Assembly: GCF_014170305.1 (NCBI RefSeq)
Contig: NZ_LZZT01000031.1
Location: forward strand, 248,001-312,000
DNA length: 64,000 nt
Direction of reading: 5' to 3'
Source of the DNA: Achromobacter sp. UMC71
GTDB taxonomy: Bacteria; Pseudomonadota; Gammaproteobacteria; Burkholderiales; Burkholderiaceae_B
This document shows, piece after piece, positions 16,380 through 25,760 of the stretch. The stretch's first letter is position 1. Each line of letters begins with the position of its first letter. The translations under genes were made by a program, and so were the position numbers. The notes below the pieces were generated by a model, which was not told where the DNA came from, did not search any database, and was given only the letters and a program-made list of their open reading frames with translations.

Positions 16380-16511
16380 ATGCATGCACAGGTCCGCATG
16401 TGCGGTAACAGCGTATGCCCGCCGCTGGCTGCGGCACTGGTCCGCGCGAATCTCCCCGAAATGGCCGCCTGGTCCCCCCAGGGCGCCAAACTCCAAAAGA
16501 TCCCGGCATGA
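16380..16511 (+). pseudogene. C-terminal remnant of a phage-type DNA methyltransferase
   Basis: A 43-residue frame with an RBS-like AGGAAA. It contains RMCGNSVCPPLAAALVRAN, the pattern that ends many cytosine-type phage DNA methyltransferases (motif X, GNSV.PP.A..). The catalytic domain is missing upstream, where only an unrelated open stretch back to 16299 remains. Its stop overlaps the start of the next phage-like gene as ATGA, the arrangement expected in an intact phage early operon. Confidence 0.5.
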
Positions 16512-16885
16512 CAAACCCGAACAACGCCGCCCAGGCGGCAACGCAGGAAGCCGTGCGGCGCGCACTTGAACTCTACGCCGAGTGCTACGACACGATGACC
16601 CGGATTGCGCAGCGCGAAGGCCGAGAGCCGGTCGTCTCGCCCGTGCCCGTAGCCGCCGATATCCGCAGAAACATGGTCAACGCCGTGGTTAAGGCGCTGC
16701 CCAAACTGCGCGCGCAGGGCGTGCAGGCGAGCGATGGGCGGGCGAATGATTTGCCCGACCCTCATGGTTGCAACAAGTGCCGGTATGCTGGTTGCGGTCG
16801 GTTTAACGGCCCCGTCAGGGCGAATGCCGCGCCAAGGCCGACAATGCCTGCGCTCGGGATTACGCCCTGGCAAGCGCCCCTGTAG
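16508..16885 (+). CDS. Phage-like hypothetical protein (125 aa)
   Basis: A 125-residue frame starting MTNPNNAAQAATQEAVRRAL, of a type seen in betaproteobacterial prophages. The first ~80 residues are a coherent helical sequence; from about ASDGRANDLPDPHG onward the composition changes (Cys-, Pro- and Gly-rich), suggesting the natural C-terminus has been lost to a frameshift. The start overlaps the methyltransferase remnant. Function unknown. Confidence 0.45.
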   Translation: MTNPNNAAQAATQEAVRRALELYAECYDTMTRIAQREGREPVVSPVPVAADIRRNMVNAVVKALPKLRAQGVQASDGRANDLPDPHGCNKCRYAGCGRFNGPVRANAAPRPTMPALGITPWQAPL

Positions 16886-17227
16886 CCGGGGAGGCCAAGC
16901 CCGTCGGCTATTACACCGATTGGGCGGGGGAACGTCGGTATGCGCGGGAGCCGAAGGAAATTGATGAGCCGGGGCTGAAACTCACGTTTACGTCGGATAA
17001 CCCCGCCTCTGATTACTGGCACCCCCTGCTATGCCGCGCCCCAGGCCAGCGATGCGGTGCGCAATGCGGCGCTGGAGGAAGCCGCGCAGCAATGTGAGGA
17101 CATCTACAGCTGGCGAGGCGCGTTCTCCGCGGGAACCATGCATCAGAACGTGCTTGATGCTTGCGCAAGCGCCATCCGTGCCCTCAAGCAGCCCAAGGCG
17201 GACAAGAACGGACGCAACGATGCGTGA
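16807..17227 (+). pseudogene. Frameshifted phage-like protein (Ea22-type C-terminus)
   Basis: One frame reads GEAKPVGYYTDWAGERRYA onward up to DYWHPL near 17028; the sense then continues in the next frame as YAAPQASDAVRNAALEEAA and ends KPKADKNGRNDA-like before the stop at 17225-17227. A single extra base near 17029 explains the break. The HPLYAAPQ....LEEAA..C......IRAL pattern is typical of phage early genes of the Ea22 kind. No start codon is left at the 5' end. It is clearly non-functional. Confidence 0.55.
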
Positions 17228-17246
17228 ACGCCCAGCGGCCAGTCTC

Positions 17247-17399
17247 TCAGCAATTCCCCTTTTTAGCCTGGCCGGGCGGACAGAACCCGCCACGCCCCCC
17301 ACCATCATGCGGATCAACGACTACCGAACCACTCGGGGTGTAGACGGCGCAGCCCGTCAGCAACAAGGCAATAGCGGCCAACCCACAGAGAATTTTCAT
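17247..17399 (-). CDS. Small phage-type lipoprotein (50 aa)
   Basis: A 50-residue protein with a classic lipoprotein signal (MKILCGLAAIALLLTGC, lipid-modified Cys17), then AVYTPSGSVVV and a Gly-rich tail with FCPPGQAKKG. Proteins of this pattern occur in prophages of this bacterial group. It is the only apparently intact phage-type gene here besides YkvA and is antisense to the decayed genes to its left. Confidence 0.55.
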   Translation of the reverse strand: MKILCGLAAIALLLTGCAVYTPSGSVVVDPHDGGGRGGFCPPGQAKKGNC

Positions 17400-17657
17400 T
17401 TTCGAACTCGGAAGATCAAGACGCTGCGAGTTTATGAGAGGTCGCGGCAACAAGGTCCGGCCTTTCGTAACACTTAGCTTGCTTCGGCGGATGCACACCC
17501 AATCTTGGAAGGCACGCCGGAGCAAGCCAACCAGACTGCCCGCGCCGCCCTGGCCTCTCCCCTCCGCCCCACCAATAACGGCAGAATAGGGTGTCAGACT
17601 CGTTTTTCCCGAGGCCGATGCCATTTCGGCATAAAGCCTCCTATCAAGGAATCGCCC

Positions 17658-17720
17658 ATGAGTCTGTTCGGCGCTTTTATCCTGGTCCAGGCCATTGTTA
17701 TTTTGCCTTTCCTGCTCTAG
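17658..17720 (+). CDS. Micro-ORF, 20-residue hydrophobic peptide
   Basis: An ATG 8 nt after AAGGAA opens a 20-codon frame encoding an almost wholly hydrophobic helix (FGAFILVQAIVILPFLL). This matches the composition of type I toxin-like or other membrane micropeptides. The sequence from CAAGGAA through the start codon resembles that before the 15634 micro-ORF. The 17400-17657 stretch before it shows no other gene. Confidence 0.3.
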   Translation: MSLFGAFILVQAIVILPFLL

Positions 17721-17781
17721 CACGGCCCTGCGGTACGGCTCCTCGTTGCGCCCCTATCCGCCCCACCGTCGCTTCCCAAAC

Positions 17782-17817
17782 AAAAAACCCCCAAGGCATT
17801 CCTGCCAAGGGGGTTTC
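17782..17817 (-). terminator. Intrinsic terminator of tRNA-Leu
   Basis: On the minus strand GAAACCCCC pairs with GGGGGTTT across a loop that itself contains GGCA/TGCC, followed by TTTTTT. It lies 132 nt after the tRNA-Leu 3' end and overlaps the left edge of the right 79-bp repeat. Confidence 0.8.
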
Positions 17818-17870
17818 AGGGCTGCAATCCGGCCTGAAAGCCAGTTGCAACAGTCTTGCAGACACTGCTC
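17792..17870. repeat. 79-bp direct repeat, right copy
   Basis: 76/79 identical to 15232-15310. This copy keeps the intact tRNA-Leu terminator stem at its left edge, so it is likely the ancestral one. The two copies bound a 2.5 kb segment holding the tRNA-like RNA and phage remnants. Confidence 0.8.
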
Positions 17871-17948
17871 GCCTGGGGGCTGCCCATTTAGGGAAATTGC
17901 CCATCCAAGGACTGCCCACTCGGGGTGAAACAGCATCTAATAGGGGTT

Positions 17949-18035
17949 TGGTGCGAAGGAGGGGACTCGAACCCCTACACCTGTTACGGCGTCAGGACCT
18001 AAACCTGGTGCGTCTACCAATTTCGCCACCTTCGC
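17949..18035 (-). tRNA. tRNA-Leu (UAG anticodon)
   Basis: An 87-nt class II tRNA: acceptor GCGAAGG / CCTTCGC, D arm with GGTAGACGC, anticodon stem CCAGG with loop TTTAGGT (anticodon UAG), long variable arm (GACGCCGTAACAGGTGT), T arm GGGGTTCGAGTCCCC, and an encoded CCA. It reads CUA and other CUN Leu codons. It is divergent from dapC. Confidence 0.97.
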
Positions 18036-18080
18036 AAAGCCAAGCCCGCTATTGTAGCTTGCTTGTTAAAATCTTGCGTC

Positions 18081-19277
18081 ATGAATCCGCGCCTCGATGC
18101 TTTACACCCCTACCCGTTCGAAAAATTGCGGGCGTTGCTGGCTTCGGCCAGCTCGCAACCGGACGGCCTGACGCCCATCAATCTGTCGATTGGCGAGCCC
18201 AAGCACGCCGCGCCGGAGCGCGTCGGGCAGGCGATCCGCGACCATCTGGGCGGGTTGTCGGTGTACCCGTCGACCAAGGGCGACCCGGCTCTGCGCCGGG
18301 CGATCTCCGAGTGGCTGGCGCGGCGCTACAGCATTCCGGCGCCGGATCCCGAGACCCAGGTGCTGCCGGCGCTGGGCTCGCGCGAGGCGCTGTTTGCCTT
18401 TACGCAGACGGTAATCGATCCGTCGGCCGGGTCGGTGGTGATCTGCCCCAACCCGTTCTACCAGATCTACGAAGGCGCGACGTTACTGGCCGGGGCCACG
18501 CCCTATTACGTCAATGCGGACGCGCTGCGCAATTTCGCCTGCGACTGGAACCGGGTGCCGGACGAAGTCTGGAAGAAGACGCGTCTGGTGTTCGTGTGCT
18601 CGCCGGGCAATCCGGCCGGCAATGTGATGACGCTGGACGAATGGGAAGACCTGTTTGCCCTGTCGGACCGCCATGGTTTCGTAATCGCGTCGGACGAGTG
18701 CTATTCCGAGATCTACCTGGACGAAGGCAATCCGCCGCTGGGCGGCCTGCAGGCGGCGCGCCGCCTGGGCCGCAACGACTACCGCAACCTGGTGGCGTTC
18801 TCCAGCCTGTCCAAGCGCTCCAACGTGCCCGGACTGCGCTCGGGTTTCGTGGCGGGCGACGCCGCGCTGATCGGCCGCTTCCTGCTGTATCGCACGTATC
18901 ATGGCAGCGCCATGAGCCCGATTGTGTCGGCGGCCAGTGTCGCAGCGTGGACGGATGAGGCCCACGTCAAGGACAACCGGCGCCTGTATCGGGAAAAATT
19001 CGAAGCGGTGCTGCCCATTTTGCAAAACGTGCTGGACGTGTCCCGGCCGCAGGCATCGTTTTACCTGTGGGCGGCCACGCCGGGGTCCGATACGGCGTTT
19101 GCCCGCGACCTTTACGGCCGCACGGGTGTTACCGTGCTGCCGGGCAGTTTCCTGGCCCGGGACGCGCACGGCGTGAATCCGGGACATGGCCGCATCCGGC
19201 TGGCCCTGGTGGCGCCGTTGGCCGATTGCGTGCAGGCGGCCGAACGCATTGCCCATTTTGTACATACTTCTGTTTGA
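18081..19277 (+). CDS. dapC: Succinyldiaminopimelate transaminase
   Basis: A 398-residue class I/II PLP aminotransferase that makes N-succinyl-L,L-diaminopimelate in the lysine and peptidoglycan pathway. The PLP Lys sits in SSLSKRSNVPGLRSG, with the usual CSPGNPAGNVM and SDECYSEIY motifs. I take ATG 18081 (MNPRLDALHPYPF) as start because homologues begin there; an upstream in-frame TTG adds six residues. It is followed by dapD (25 bp) and dapE (5 bp), which makes the DapC role firm. Confidence 0.93.
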   Translation: MNPRLDALHPYPFEKLRALLASASSQPDGLTPINLSIGEPKHAAPERVGQAIRDHLGGLSVYPSTKGDPALRRAISEWLARRYSIPAPDPETQVLPALGSREALFAFTQTVIDPSAGSVVICPNPFYQIYEGATLLAGATPYYVNADALRNFACDWNRVPDEVWKKTRLVFVCSPGNPAGNVMTLDEWEDLFALSDRHGFVIASDECYSEIYLDEGNPPLGGLQAARRLGRNDYRNLVAFSSLSKRSNVPGLRSGFVAGDAALIGRFLLYRTYHGSAMSPIVSAASVAAWTDEAHVKDNRRLYREKFEAVLPILQNVLDVSRPQASFYLWAATPGSDTAFARDLYGRTGVTVLPGSFLARDAHGVNPGHGRIRLALVAPLADCVQAAERIAHFVHTSV

Positions 19278-19302
19278 TCAACCTTTGAAAAGCTGACCCG
19301 TT

Positions 19303-20124
19303 ATGACTCTCGACCTGCAGACCACCATCGAAAAAGCCTGGGATGACCGGGCCAACCTGTCGTCCGGCGACGCCAGCGCCGAAGTGCGCGAAGCCGTCGA
19401 GCACACTATCGACGGGCTGGACCTGGGCCGCCTGCGCGTGGCCGAAAAAATCAATGACGACTGGGTCGTGCACCAGTGGATCAAGAAGGCGGTGCTGCTG
19501 TCGTTCCGTCTGTACGACAACGCCATCATGGGCCAGGCCCCGCTGCAGTTCTACGACAAGGTGCCGCTGAAGTTCTCGGAATACGGCGACAACGCGTTCA
19601 AGCAAGGCGGCTACCGCGTGGTGCCGCCCGCCGTGGCCCGCCGTGGCGCCTTCCTGGGCCGCAACGTGGTGCTGATGCCCTCGTACGTGAACATCGGCGC
19701 CTATGTCGATGAAGGCACAATGGTCGATACCTGGGCCACCGTCGGTTCGTGCGCGCAGATCGGCAAGAACGTCCACCTGTCCGGTGGCGTCGGTATCGGC
19801 GGCGTGCTCGAACCGCTGCAAGCCAACCCCACCATCATCGAAGACAACTGCTTCATCGGCGCCCGCTCGGAAGTCGTGGAAGGCGTGATCGTCGAAGAGA
19901 ACTCGGTGCTGGCCATGGGCGTGTACCTGTCGCAAAGCACCAAGATCTATGACCGCGCCACGGGCAAGGTCACCTACGGCCGCGTACCGTCGGGTTCGGT
20001 GGTGGTCCCGGGCTCGCTGCCGTCGGCCGACGGCACGCACAGCCTGGCCTGCGCCGTGATCGTCAAGCGGGTCGACGCGCAAACGCGCGCCAAGACCAGC
20101 ATCAATGATCTGTTGAGGGCGTAA
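19303..20124 (+). CDS. dapD: Tetrahydrodipicolinate N-succinyltransferase
   Basis: A 273-residue left-handed beta-helix acyltransferase, of standard DapD length. It transfers succinyl from succinyl-CoA to tetrahydrodipicolinate in the cytosol. The hexapeptide repeats run through ~100-240 ([39 protein letters not shown]), with the N-terminal helical domain before them. It is the middle of the dapC-dapD-dapE run, so the first committed succinylase steps are co-expressed. Confidence 0.97.
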   Translation: MTLDLQTTIEKAWDDRANLSSGDASAEVREAVEHTIDGLDLGRLRVAEKINDDWVVHQWIKKAVLLSFRLYDNAIMGQAPLQFYDKVPLKFSEYGDNAFKQGGYRVVPPAVARRGAFLGRNVVLMPSYVNIGAYVDEGTMVDTWATVGSCAQIGKNVHLSGGVGIGGVLEPLQANPTIIEDNCFIGARSEVVEGVIVEENSVLAMGVYLSQSTKIYDRATGKVTYGRVPSGSVVVPGSLPSADGTHSLACAVIVKRVDAQTRAKTSINDLLRA

Positions 20125-20129
20125 CGTAA

Positions 20130-21269
<1,140 letters not shown>

Positions 21270-21280
21270 AAAGCCCCCTC

Positions 21281-22177
21281 ATGTATCAATCCGCCCGCCA
21301 AGAACTGCTGACCCTGCGCGACCTGATCCGCTACGGCGTATCGCGCCTGAACGCCGCCGAGGTGGCGCTGGGTCATGGTAGCGACAACGCCTGGGACGAG
21401 GCGGTCTACCTGGTCCTGCACGCGCTGCATCTGCCGCTGGACACGCTGGAGCCCTTCCTGGACGCCCGCGTGCTCAGCGAAGAGCGCAACCGCGTGCTGG
21501 AACTGATCGACCGCCGCGTGACCGAGCGCGTGCCGGCCGCCTACCTCACCAACGAGGCCTGGCTGCGCGGGCATCGCTTCTATGTGGACAAGCGCGTCAT
21601 CGTGCCGCGCTCGCCCATCGCGGAGCTGCTGGACGAAGGCCTGTCGCCCTGGGTGCAGGACGCGCAGGCCGTCGACAACGTGCTGGACATGTGCACCGGC
21701 TCGGGCTGCCTGGCCATCCTGTCGGCCATGGCGTTCCCGTACGCCCATGTGGACGCCGTGGACGTGTCGCCGGATGCGCTGGACGTGGCCCGCCGCAATG
21801 TCGACGATTACGGCCTGGCCGACCGGCTGGAACTGCACCAGAGCAATCTGTTCGACAGTCTGCCGGAGCGCCAGTACGACGTGATCGTGTGCAATCCGCC
21901 CTACGTGAACAGCGGCTCCATGGACGTGCTGCCGCAGGAATACCGCCACGAGCCCCAATTGGCGCTGGCCGGCGGCGCCGACGGCATGGACCTGGTGCGG
22001 CGCATTCTTGAAGCCGCGCCGCGATTCCTGACGGAAAACGGCGTGCTGGTGCTGGAAATCGGCCACGAGCGCGATTTCTTCGAAGCCGCCTTCCCCGAGC
22101 TCTCGCCGGTATGGCTGGATACGGCAGAAGCGTCCGACCAGCTTCTGCTGCTGACTCGCGAGCAACTGACGACGTGA
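21281..22177 (+). CDS. prmB: 50S ribosomal protein L3 glutamine methyltransferase
   Basis: A 298-residue SAM-dependent N5-glutamine methyltransferase of the HemK/PrmC group; the PrmB subgroup modifies ribosomal protein L3. The SAM loop (DMCTGSGCLAI) and catalytic NPPY (VCNPPYVNSG) are intact, and the N-terminal helical domain with RYGVSRLNAAEVALGHG is PrmB-specific. It lies in the dap operon and its stop overlaps the GTG of the ABC-F gene. Confidence 0.93.
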   Translation: MYQSARQELLTLRDLIRYGVSRLNAAEVALGHGSDNAWDEAVYLVLHALHLPLDTLEPFLDARVLSEERNRVLELIDRRVTERVPAAYLTNEAWLRGHRFYVDKRVIVPRSPIAELLDEGLSPWVQDAQAVDNVLDMCTGSGCLAILSAMAFPYAHVDAVDVSPDALDVARRNVDDYGLADRLELHQSNLFDSLPERQYDVIVCNPPYVNSGSMDVLPQEYRHEPQLALAGGADGMDLVRRILEAAPRFLTENGVLVLEIGHERDFFEAAFPELSPVWLDTAEASDQLLLLTREQLTT

Positions 22178-24108
22178 TACGCGCTACTGGATTGACCCTG
22201 CGCCGCGGCACGAAGGTGCTGCTGGACGACGCTGAATTCGTGGTGCATCCGGGCGAGCGCGTCGGCATCGTGGGCAAGAACGGCGCCGGCAAGTCATCGC
22301 TGTTCGCCCTGTTGACCGGCGCGCTGGACTTGGACGCCGGCAACCTGGCACTGCCTGCCGGCTGGCGCATCGCCAGCGTCGAACAGGAACTGCACGCCGA
22401 CGACCGCCCTGCCCGCGAATTCGTCATCGATGGCGACACCGGCTTGCGTGCCTTGCAGGCGCGCCGCGCCACGTTGACGGATGATCAGGGCACGCAGATC
22501 GCCGAGGTCGAAGCGGCGCTGGTAGAGGCCGGCGCCTGGAGCGCCGCCTCGCGCGCCGAGCAATTGCTGGCCGGCCTGGGCTTCAAGCCCGCCGAATGGA
22601 CCCAGCCGGTGGCGAGCTTTTCCGGTGGCTGGCGCATGCGCCTGGCGCTGGCGCGCGCGCTGATGGCGCCGTCCGAACTGCTGCTGCTGGACGAGCCCAC
22701 CAACCACTTGGATCTGGACGCGATGCTGTGGCTGGAGAAATGGCTGACCGCCTATCCCGGCACCGTCATGCTGATCTCGCACGACACCGAGTTCCTGGAC
22801 GCGGTGGCCAAGTCCATCCTGCACTTCGACCACGCCAAGCTGACGCGCTATCGCGGCGGCTATGGCGACTTCCTGACGCAGCGCGCCGAACGCCTGCGCC
22901 AGACCAATATCGCGTACGAACGCCAGACGCGCGAAGCGGCCCGTCTGCAGGGCTTCATCGACCGTTTCAAGGCCAAGGCGTCCAAGGCCAAGCAGGCCCA
23001 GAGCCGCGTCAAGGCGCTGGCCCGCATGCAGGTGCTGGCGCCGCTGCAGGCCGAGGCCGGCATCGACATCCGTATCCCGTCGCCCGAGCAGGTGCCGGAT
23101 CCGCTGCTGACGCTGGAACACCTGTCGGCCGGCTATACGGACGCCGCGGGCAACGCCGTGCCGATCCTGCGCGACGTGACCCTGATGGTGCGCGCAGGCA
23201 GCCGCGTGGGCGTGCTGGGCGCGAACGGCGCGGGCAAGAGCACGCTGATCAAGACGCTGGCCGAGGAAATCCCCGTGCAGGCCGGCGAACGCCGCGCCTC
23301 GCGCGGGCTGGCAATCGGCTACTTCCACCAGCACCAGCTGGACATGCTGGATGTGGACAGCACGCCGCTGGCGCACCTGGCACGGCTGGCCCCGGAAACA
23401 CGCGAGCAGGAACTGCGCAATTACCTGGGCGGCTTCGGTTTTTCGGGCGATACGGTCAGCAGCAAGGTCGGCCCCATGTCGGGCGGCGAAAAAGCCCGCC
23501 TGGCGCTGTCGCTGATCGTCTGGCAAAAGCCCAACCTGCTGCTGCTGGACGAACCCAGCAACCACTTGGATGTGGAAACGCGCGAGGCCCTGGCCGCCGC
23601 GCTGGCCGAGTTTGGCGGCAGCATGCTGCTGGTCTCGCATGACCGCCACTTGCTGCGCACCACCGTGGACAGTTTCTGGATCGTCGCCGATGGCGCCGTG
23701 CGCGAATTCGACGGCGACCTGGAAGACTACCGGGACTGGTTGGCGGCCCGCAATGCCGGTGAACGCGCCGATGCCGCGCGCGAAAACGCCGAAAATGGTG
23801 AGCCCGTCGTCGACCGCAAGGCGCAGCGGCGCGCCGAAGCCGAACAACGCCAACGCCTGTCCACCTTGCGCAAGCCGCTGGAAGCCAAGCTGGCCAAGGT
23901 GGAATCCGAAATGGAAAAGCTGCGCGCCAAGCTGCACGCGCTGGACGGCGTCATCGCCGACCCCGATCTGTATTCGGATGCGCGCCGCAGCGAACGCCAG
24001 AAGATCATGGCCGAGCACGGCGAACACGGCAAGCGCATGGAAACGCTGGAAGAGCAGTGGCTTGAACTGCAGGGTTCGCTGGAAGAGATCGACCAGAGCG
24101 AAGCCTGA
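22174..24108 (+). CDS. ABC-F family ATPase (YheS-type)
   Basis: A 644-residue soluble protein with two tandem ABC domains and no membrane part. Domain 1 has GKNGAGKSS, SFSGGWRMRLALARAL and LLLDEPTNHLD; domain 2 has GANGAGKST, MSGGEKARLALSL and LLLDEPSNHLD; a Lys/Arg-rich linker (~245-300) and a C-terminal coiled coil (~550-644) follow the ABC-F plan. Such proteins act on the ribosome E site. The GTG start at 22174 overlaps the prmB stop as GTGA, linking two ribosome-directed genes by translational coupling. Confidence 0.93.
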   Translation: MIRATGLTLRRGTKVLLDDAEFVVHPGERVGIVGKNGAGKSSLFALLTGALDLDAGNLALPAGWRIASVEQELHADDRPAREFVIDGDTGLRALQARRATLTDDQGTQIAEVEAALVEAGAWSAASRAEQLLAGLGFKPAEWTQPVASFSGGWRMRLALARALMAPSELLLLDEPTNHLDLDAMLWLEKWLTAYPGTVMLISHDTEFLDAVAKSILHFDHAKLTRYRGGYGDFLTQRAERLRQTNIAYERQTREAARLQGFIDRFKAKASKAKQAQSRVKALARMQVLAPLQAEAGIDIRIPSPEQVPDPLLTLEHLSAGYTDAAGNAVPILRDVTLMVRAGSRVGVLGANGAGKSTLIKTLAEEIPVQAGERRASRGLAIGYFHQHQLDMLDVDSTPLAHLARLAPETREQELRNYLGGFGFSGDTVSSKVGPMSGGEKARLALSLIVWQKPNLLLLDEPSNHLDVETREALAAALAEFGGSMLLVSHDRHLLRTTVDSFWIVADGAVREFDGDLEDYRDWLAARNAGERADAARENAENGEPVVDRKAQRRAEAEQRQRLSTLRKPLEAKLAKVESEMEKLRAKLHALDGVIADPDLYSDARRSERQKIMAEHGEHGKRMETLEEQWLELQGSLEEIDQSEA

Positions 24109-24160
24109 ATCCGGCGGGCGGCCACGCCGCCCGCCTCGTTCCCCGCCGCCTGAGCCTATT

Positions 24161-24179
24161 AATAATAATAGTTATCATT
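24161..24179 (+). promoter_or_regulatory. Fur box upstream of the ECF sigma gene
   Basis: AATAATAATAGTTATCATT matches the 19-bp Fur consensus at 13 positions and lies 48 bp before the sigma-factor ATG. It implies iron repression of the whole sigma/anti-sigma/receptor locus. Confidence 0.75.
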
Positions 24180-24227
24180 TATAATTGGTTGCGAATTTGA
24201 CTCTATCTGGCGCTGGGCGTCAGCGAT

Positions 24228-24713
24228 ATGTCTTCGCTTACCGATGTATTTCTCCGCCACTACCGCGAGGTGCTGGGCTTTCTTTCGCTGCGCACCGGAT
24301 CTCGCGATGTGGCCCAGGACTGCGCGCAGGACACCTGGATCAAACTGGCCGAGTTCAAGGACAAGACCCGCCCGGACAATGACCGCGCGTACGTCTTCCG
24401 GGTGGCGGCCAACATCGCCACCGACTGGCACCGCCGCCGCAGCCGCGAACTGACCGCGACGGCCGACTACGCGGCGGCCCAGCCCCCCTGCTTTGAAGCC
24501 GACACGCTGGATGTCGCAGCCGCCAATCAATTGCTGCGCCAGCTGGAAGCCGCCCTGCTCGCCCAGCCCCGCCGCAGCCTGGATGTCTTCGTCCTGCATC
24601 GCCACGAGGGGCTGACCTATCGCGCCATCGCCGAACGCTTCGCGATTTCGGTCAGCGCGGTGGAAAAGCACATGATGCGTATCCTGCTCGCCTGCGACCA
24701 GGCGCTGGCGTAA
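24228..24713 (+). CDS. FecI-type ECF sigma factor
   Basis: A 161-residue sigma-70 family protein with region 2 (~8-70, including DCAQDTWIKLAEF and RAYVFRVAANIATDWHRR) and region 4 HTH (~105-155, YRAIAERFAISVSAVEKHM), no sigma-1.1 or region 3. FecI-type sigmas turn on the adjacent TonB-dependent receptor in response to extracellular siderophore. A FecR regulator begins 2 bp after its stop and a Fur box precedes it, the standard arrangement. Confidence 0.93.
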   Translation: MSSLTDVFLRHYREVLGFLSLRTGSRDVAQDCAQDTWIKLAEFKDKTRPDNDRAYVFRVAANIATDWHRRRSRELTATADYAAAQPPCFEADTLDVAAANQLLRQLEAALLAQPRRSLDVFVLHRHEGLTYRAIAERFAISVSAVEKHMMRILLACDQALA

Positions 24714-24715
24714 GC

Positions 24716-25642
24716 ATGGCGCCTTCCGCCCGCCGGCCCCGGGCCGCCAATGAAGAAGCCTCGCGCTGGGTGGTGCGCGCCAGCGGGCAGCCGCTGGATG
24801 CGCAGACCCAGGCGGAATTCGATGCCTGGTATCAGGCCGACGCCAGCCACGCGGCCGCCTACGACAGGCTGGCGCGGGTGTGGCGCCGCATGGGCGAGAT
24901 CGATCGCGGCAAGCTCGCCTCGCGGCCAACCCGCAAGCGCCGCGCCGTCTTGGCGCTGGCGCTGCTGGCGGCAACCGGCATGGCGTGGCACATGCTGGGG
25001 GATTTTCATCCTGGCGCGGACTACGCCAGCGGCGCCCAAGTGCTGCGCGTGGTCCTGCCCGACGGATCCACCGCCGTGCTGGATGCGCATTCTGCCATCG
25101 CGATCGATTTCGGACCCGACACACGCACGGTGCGGCTGCTGGCCGGCCAGGCGTTGTTCAATGCGGCGCCTCGCGTGGCCGGCGGTCCGGCCTTCACCGT
25201 GACCACGGCCGACGCCTCGGCGGCCGCGCTGGGCACCCGCTACAGCGTGGCGCTCGGATCCGGCGGCACTCATGTCACGGTCTATCAGCATCGCGTCGCG
25301 GTGCAGTGCCTGGCCTGCGCCGATGGCCAATCGCTGATCCTGGAACCGGGCCAGAGCGCCGTGGTGTCCGCTGCCGGCCTCGATCCCAGCGACGCCCCCA
25401 AGGAAGGCGCGCCCGACTGGAGCCAGGGGCTGCTGGCATTCAACAATGCCTCGCTGCCCGATGCCGCCGCGCAACTGTCGCGCTACACCGGCAAGCACAT
25501 CCTGGTGCTGGGCGATCTGGCCCAGGGCACGCATGTGTCCGGCACGGCCAATATCGCGGATCCCAAGCGAGCGCTGGCCTTGCTGCTGGCCCAGACCAAG
25601 ATACGGATCACCGATCTGCCGGGGGTGCTGATCCTGCGTTGA
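24716..25642 (+). CDS. FecR-family anti-sigma regulator
   Basis: A 308-residue inner-membrane signal transducer. The N-terminal cytosolic DUF4880 region (EEASRWVVRASGQPLDAQTQ, with AFDAWYQAD-like SHAAAYDRLARVW) binds the sigma factor; one membrane helix lies near 79-95; the periplasmic FecR domain (LPDGSTAVLDAHSAI...) senses the receptor's signalling domain. It lies between the sigma factor and the receptor, which both supports the assignment and defines its partners. Confidence 0.92.
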   Translation: MAPSARRPRAANEEASRWVVRASGQPLDAQTQAEFDAWYQADASHAAAYDRLARVWRRMGEIDRGKLASRPTRKRRAVLALALLAATGMAWHMLGDFHPGADYASGAQVLRVVLPDGSTAVLDAHSAIAIDFGPDTRTVRLLAGQALFNAAPRVAGGPAFTVTTADASAAALGTRYSVALGSGGTHVTVYQHRVAVQCLACADGQSLILEPGQSAVVSAAGLDPSDAPKEGAPDWSQGLLAFNNASLPDAAAQLSRYTGKHILVLGDLAQGTHVSGTANIADPKRALALLLAQTKIRITDLPGVLILR

Positions 25643-25664
25643 CGGGCCACGGCCAATCGGTAAA

Positions 25665-25687
25665 TGAGAATCGATATAAATTATTCA
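25665..25687 (+). promoter_or_regulatory. Possible Fur-like site before the TonB receptor
   Basis: An AT-rich stretch (TGAGAATCGATATAAATTAT) with one good Fur half-site, about 75 bp before the receptor ATG. The match is weaker than at 24161-24179; it may simply be the ECF-sigma promoter region. Confidence 0.3.
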
Positions 25688-25760
25688 TCACCCAGGCACT
25701 GAGGTAAACGCTGCGTGGCCACGTCCTACGGCTGACATCAACACCGCTTGGGACGTATCC

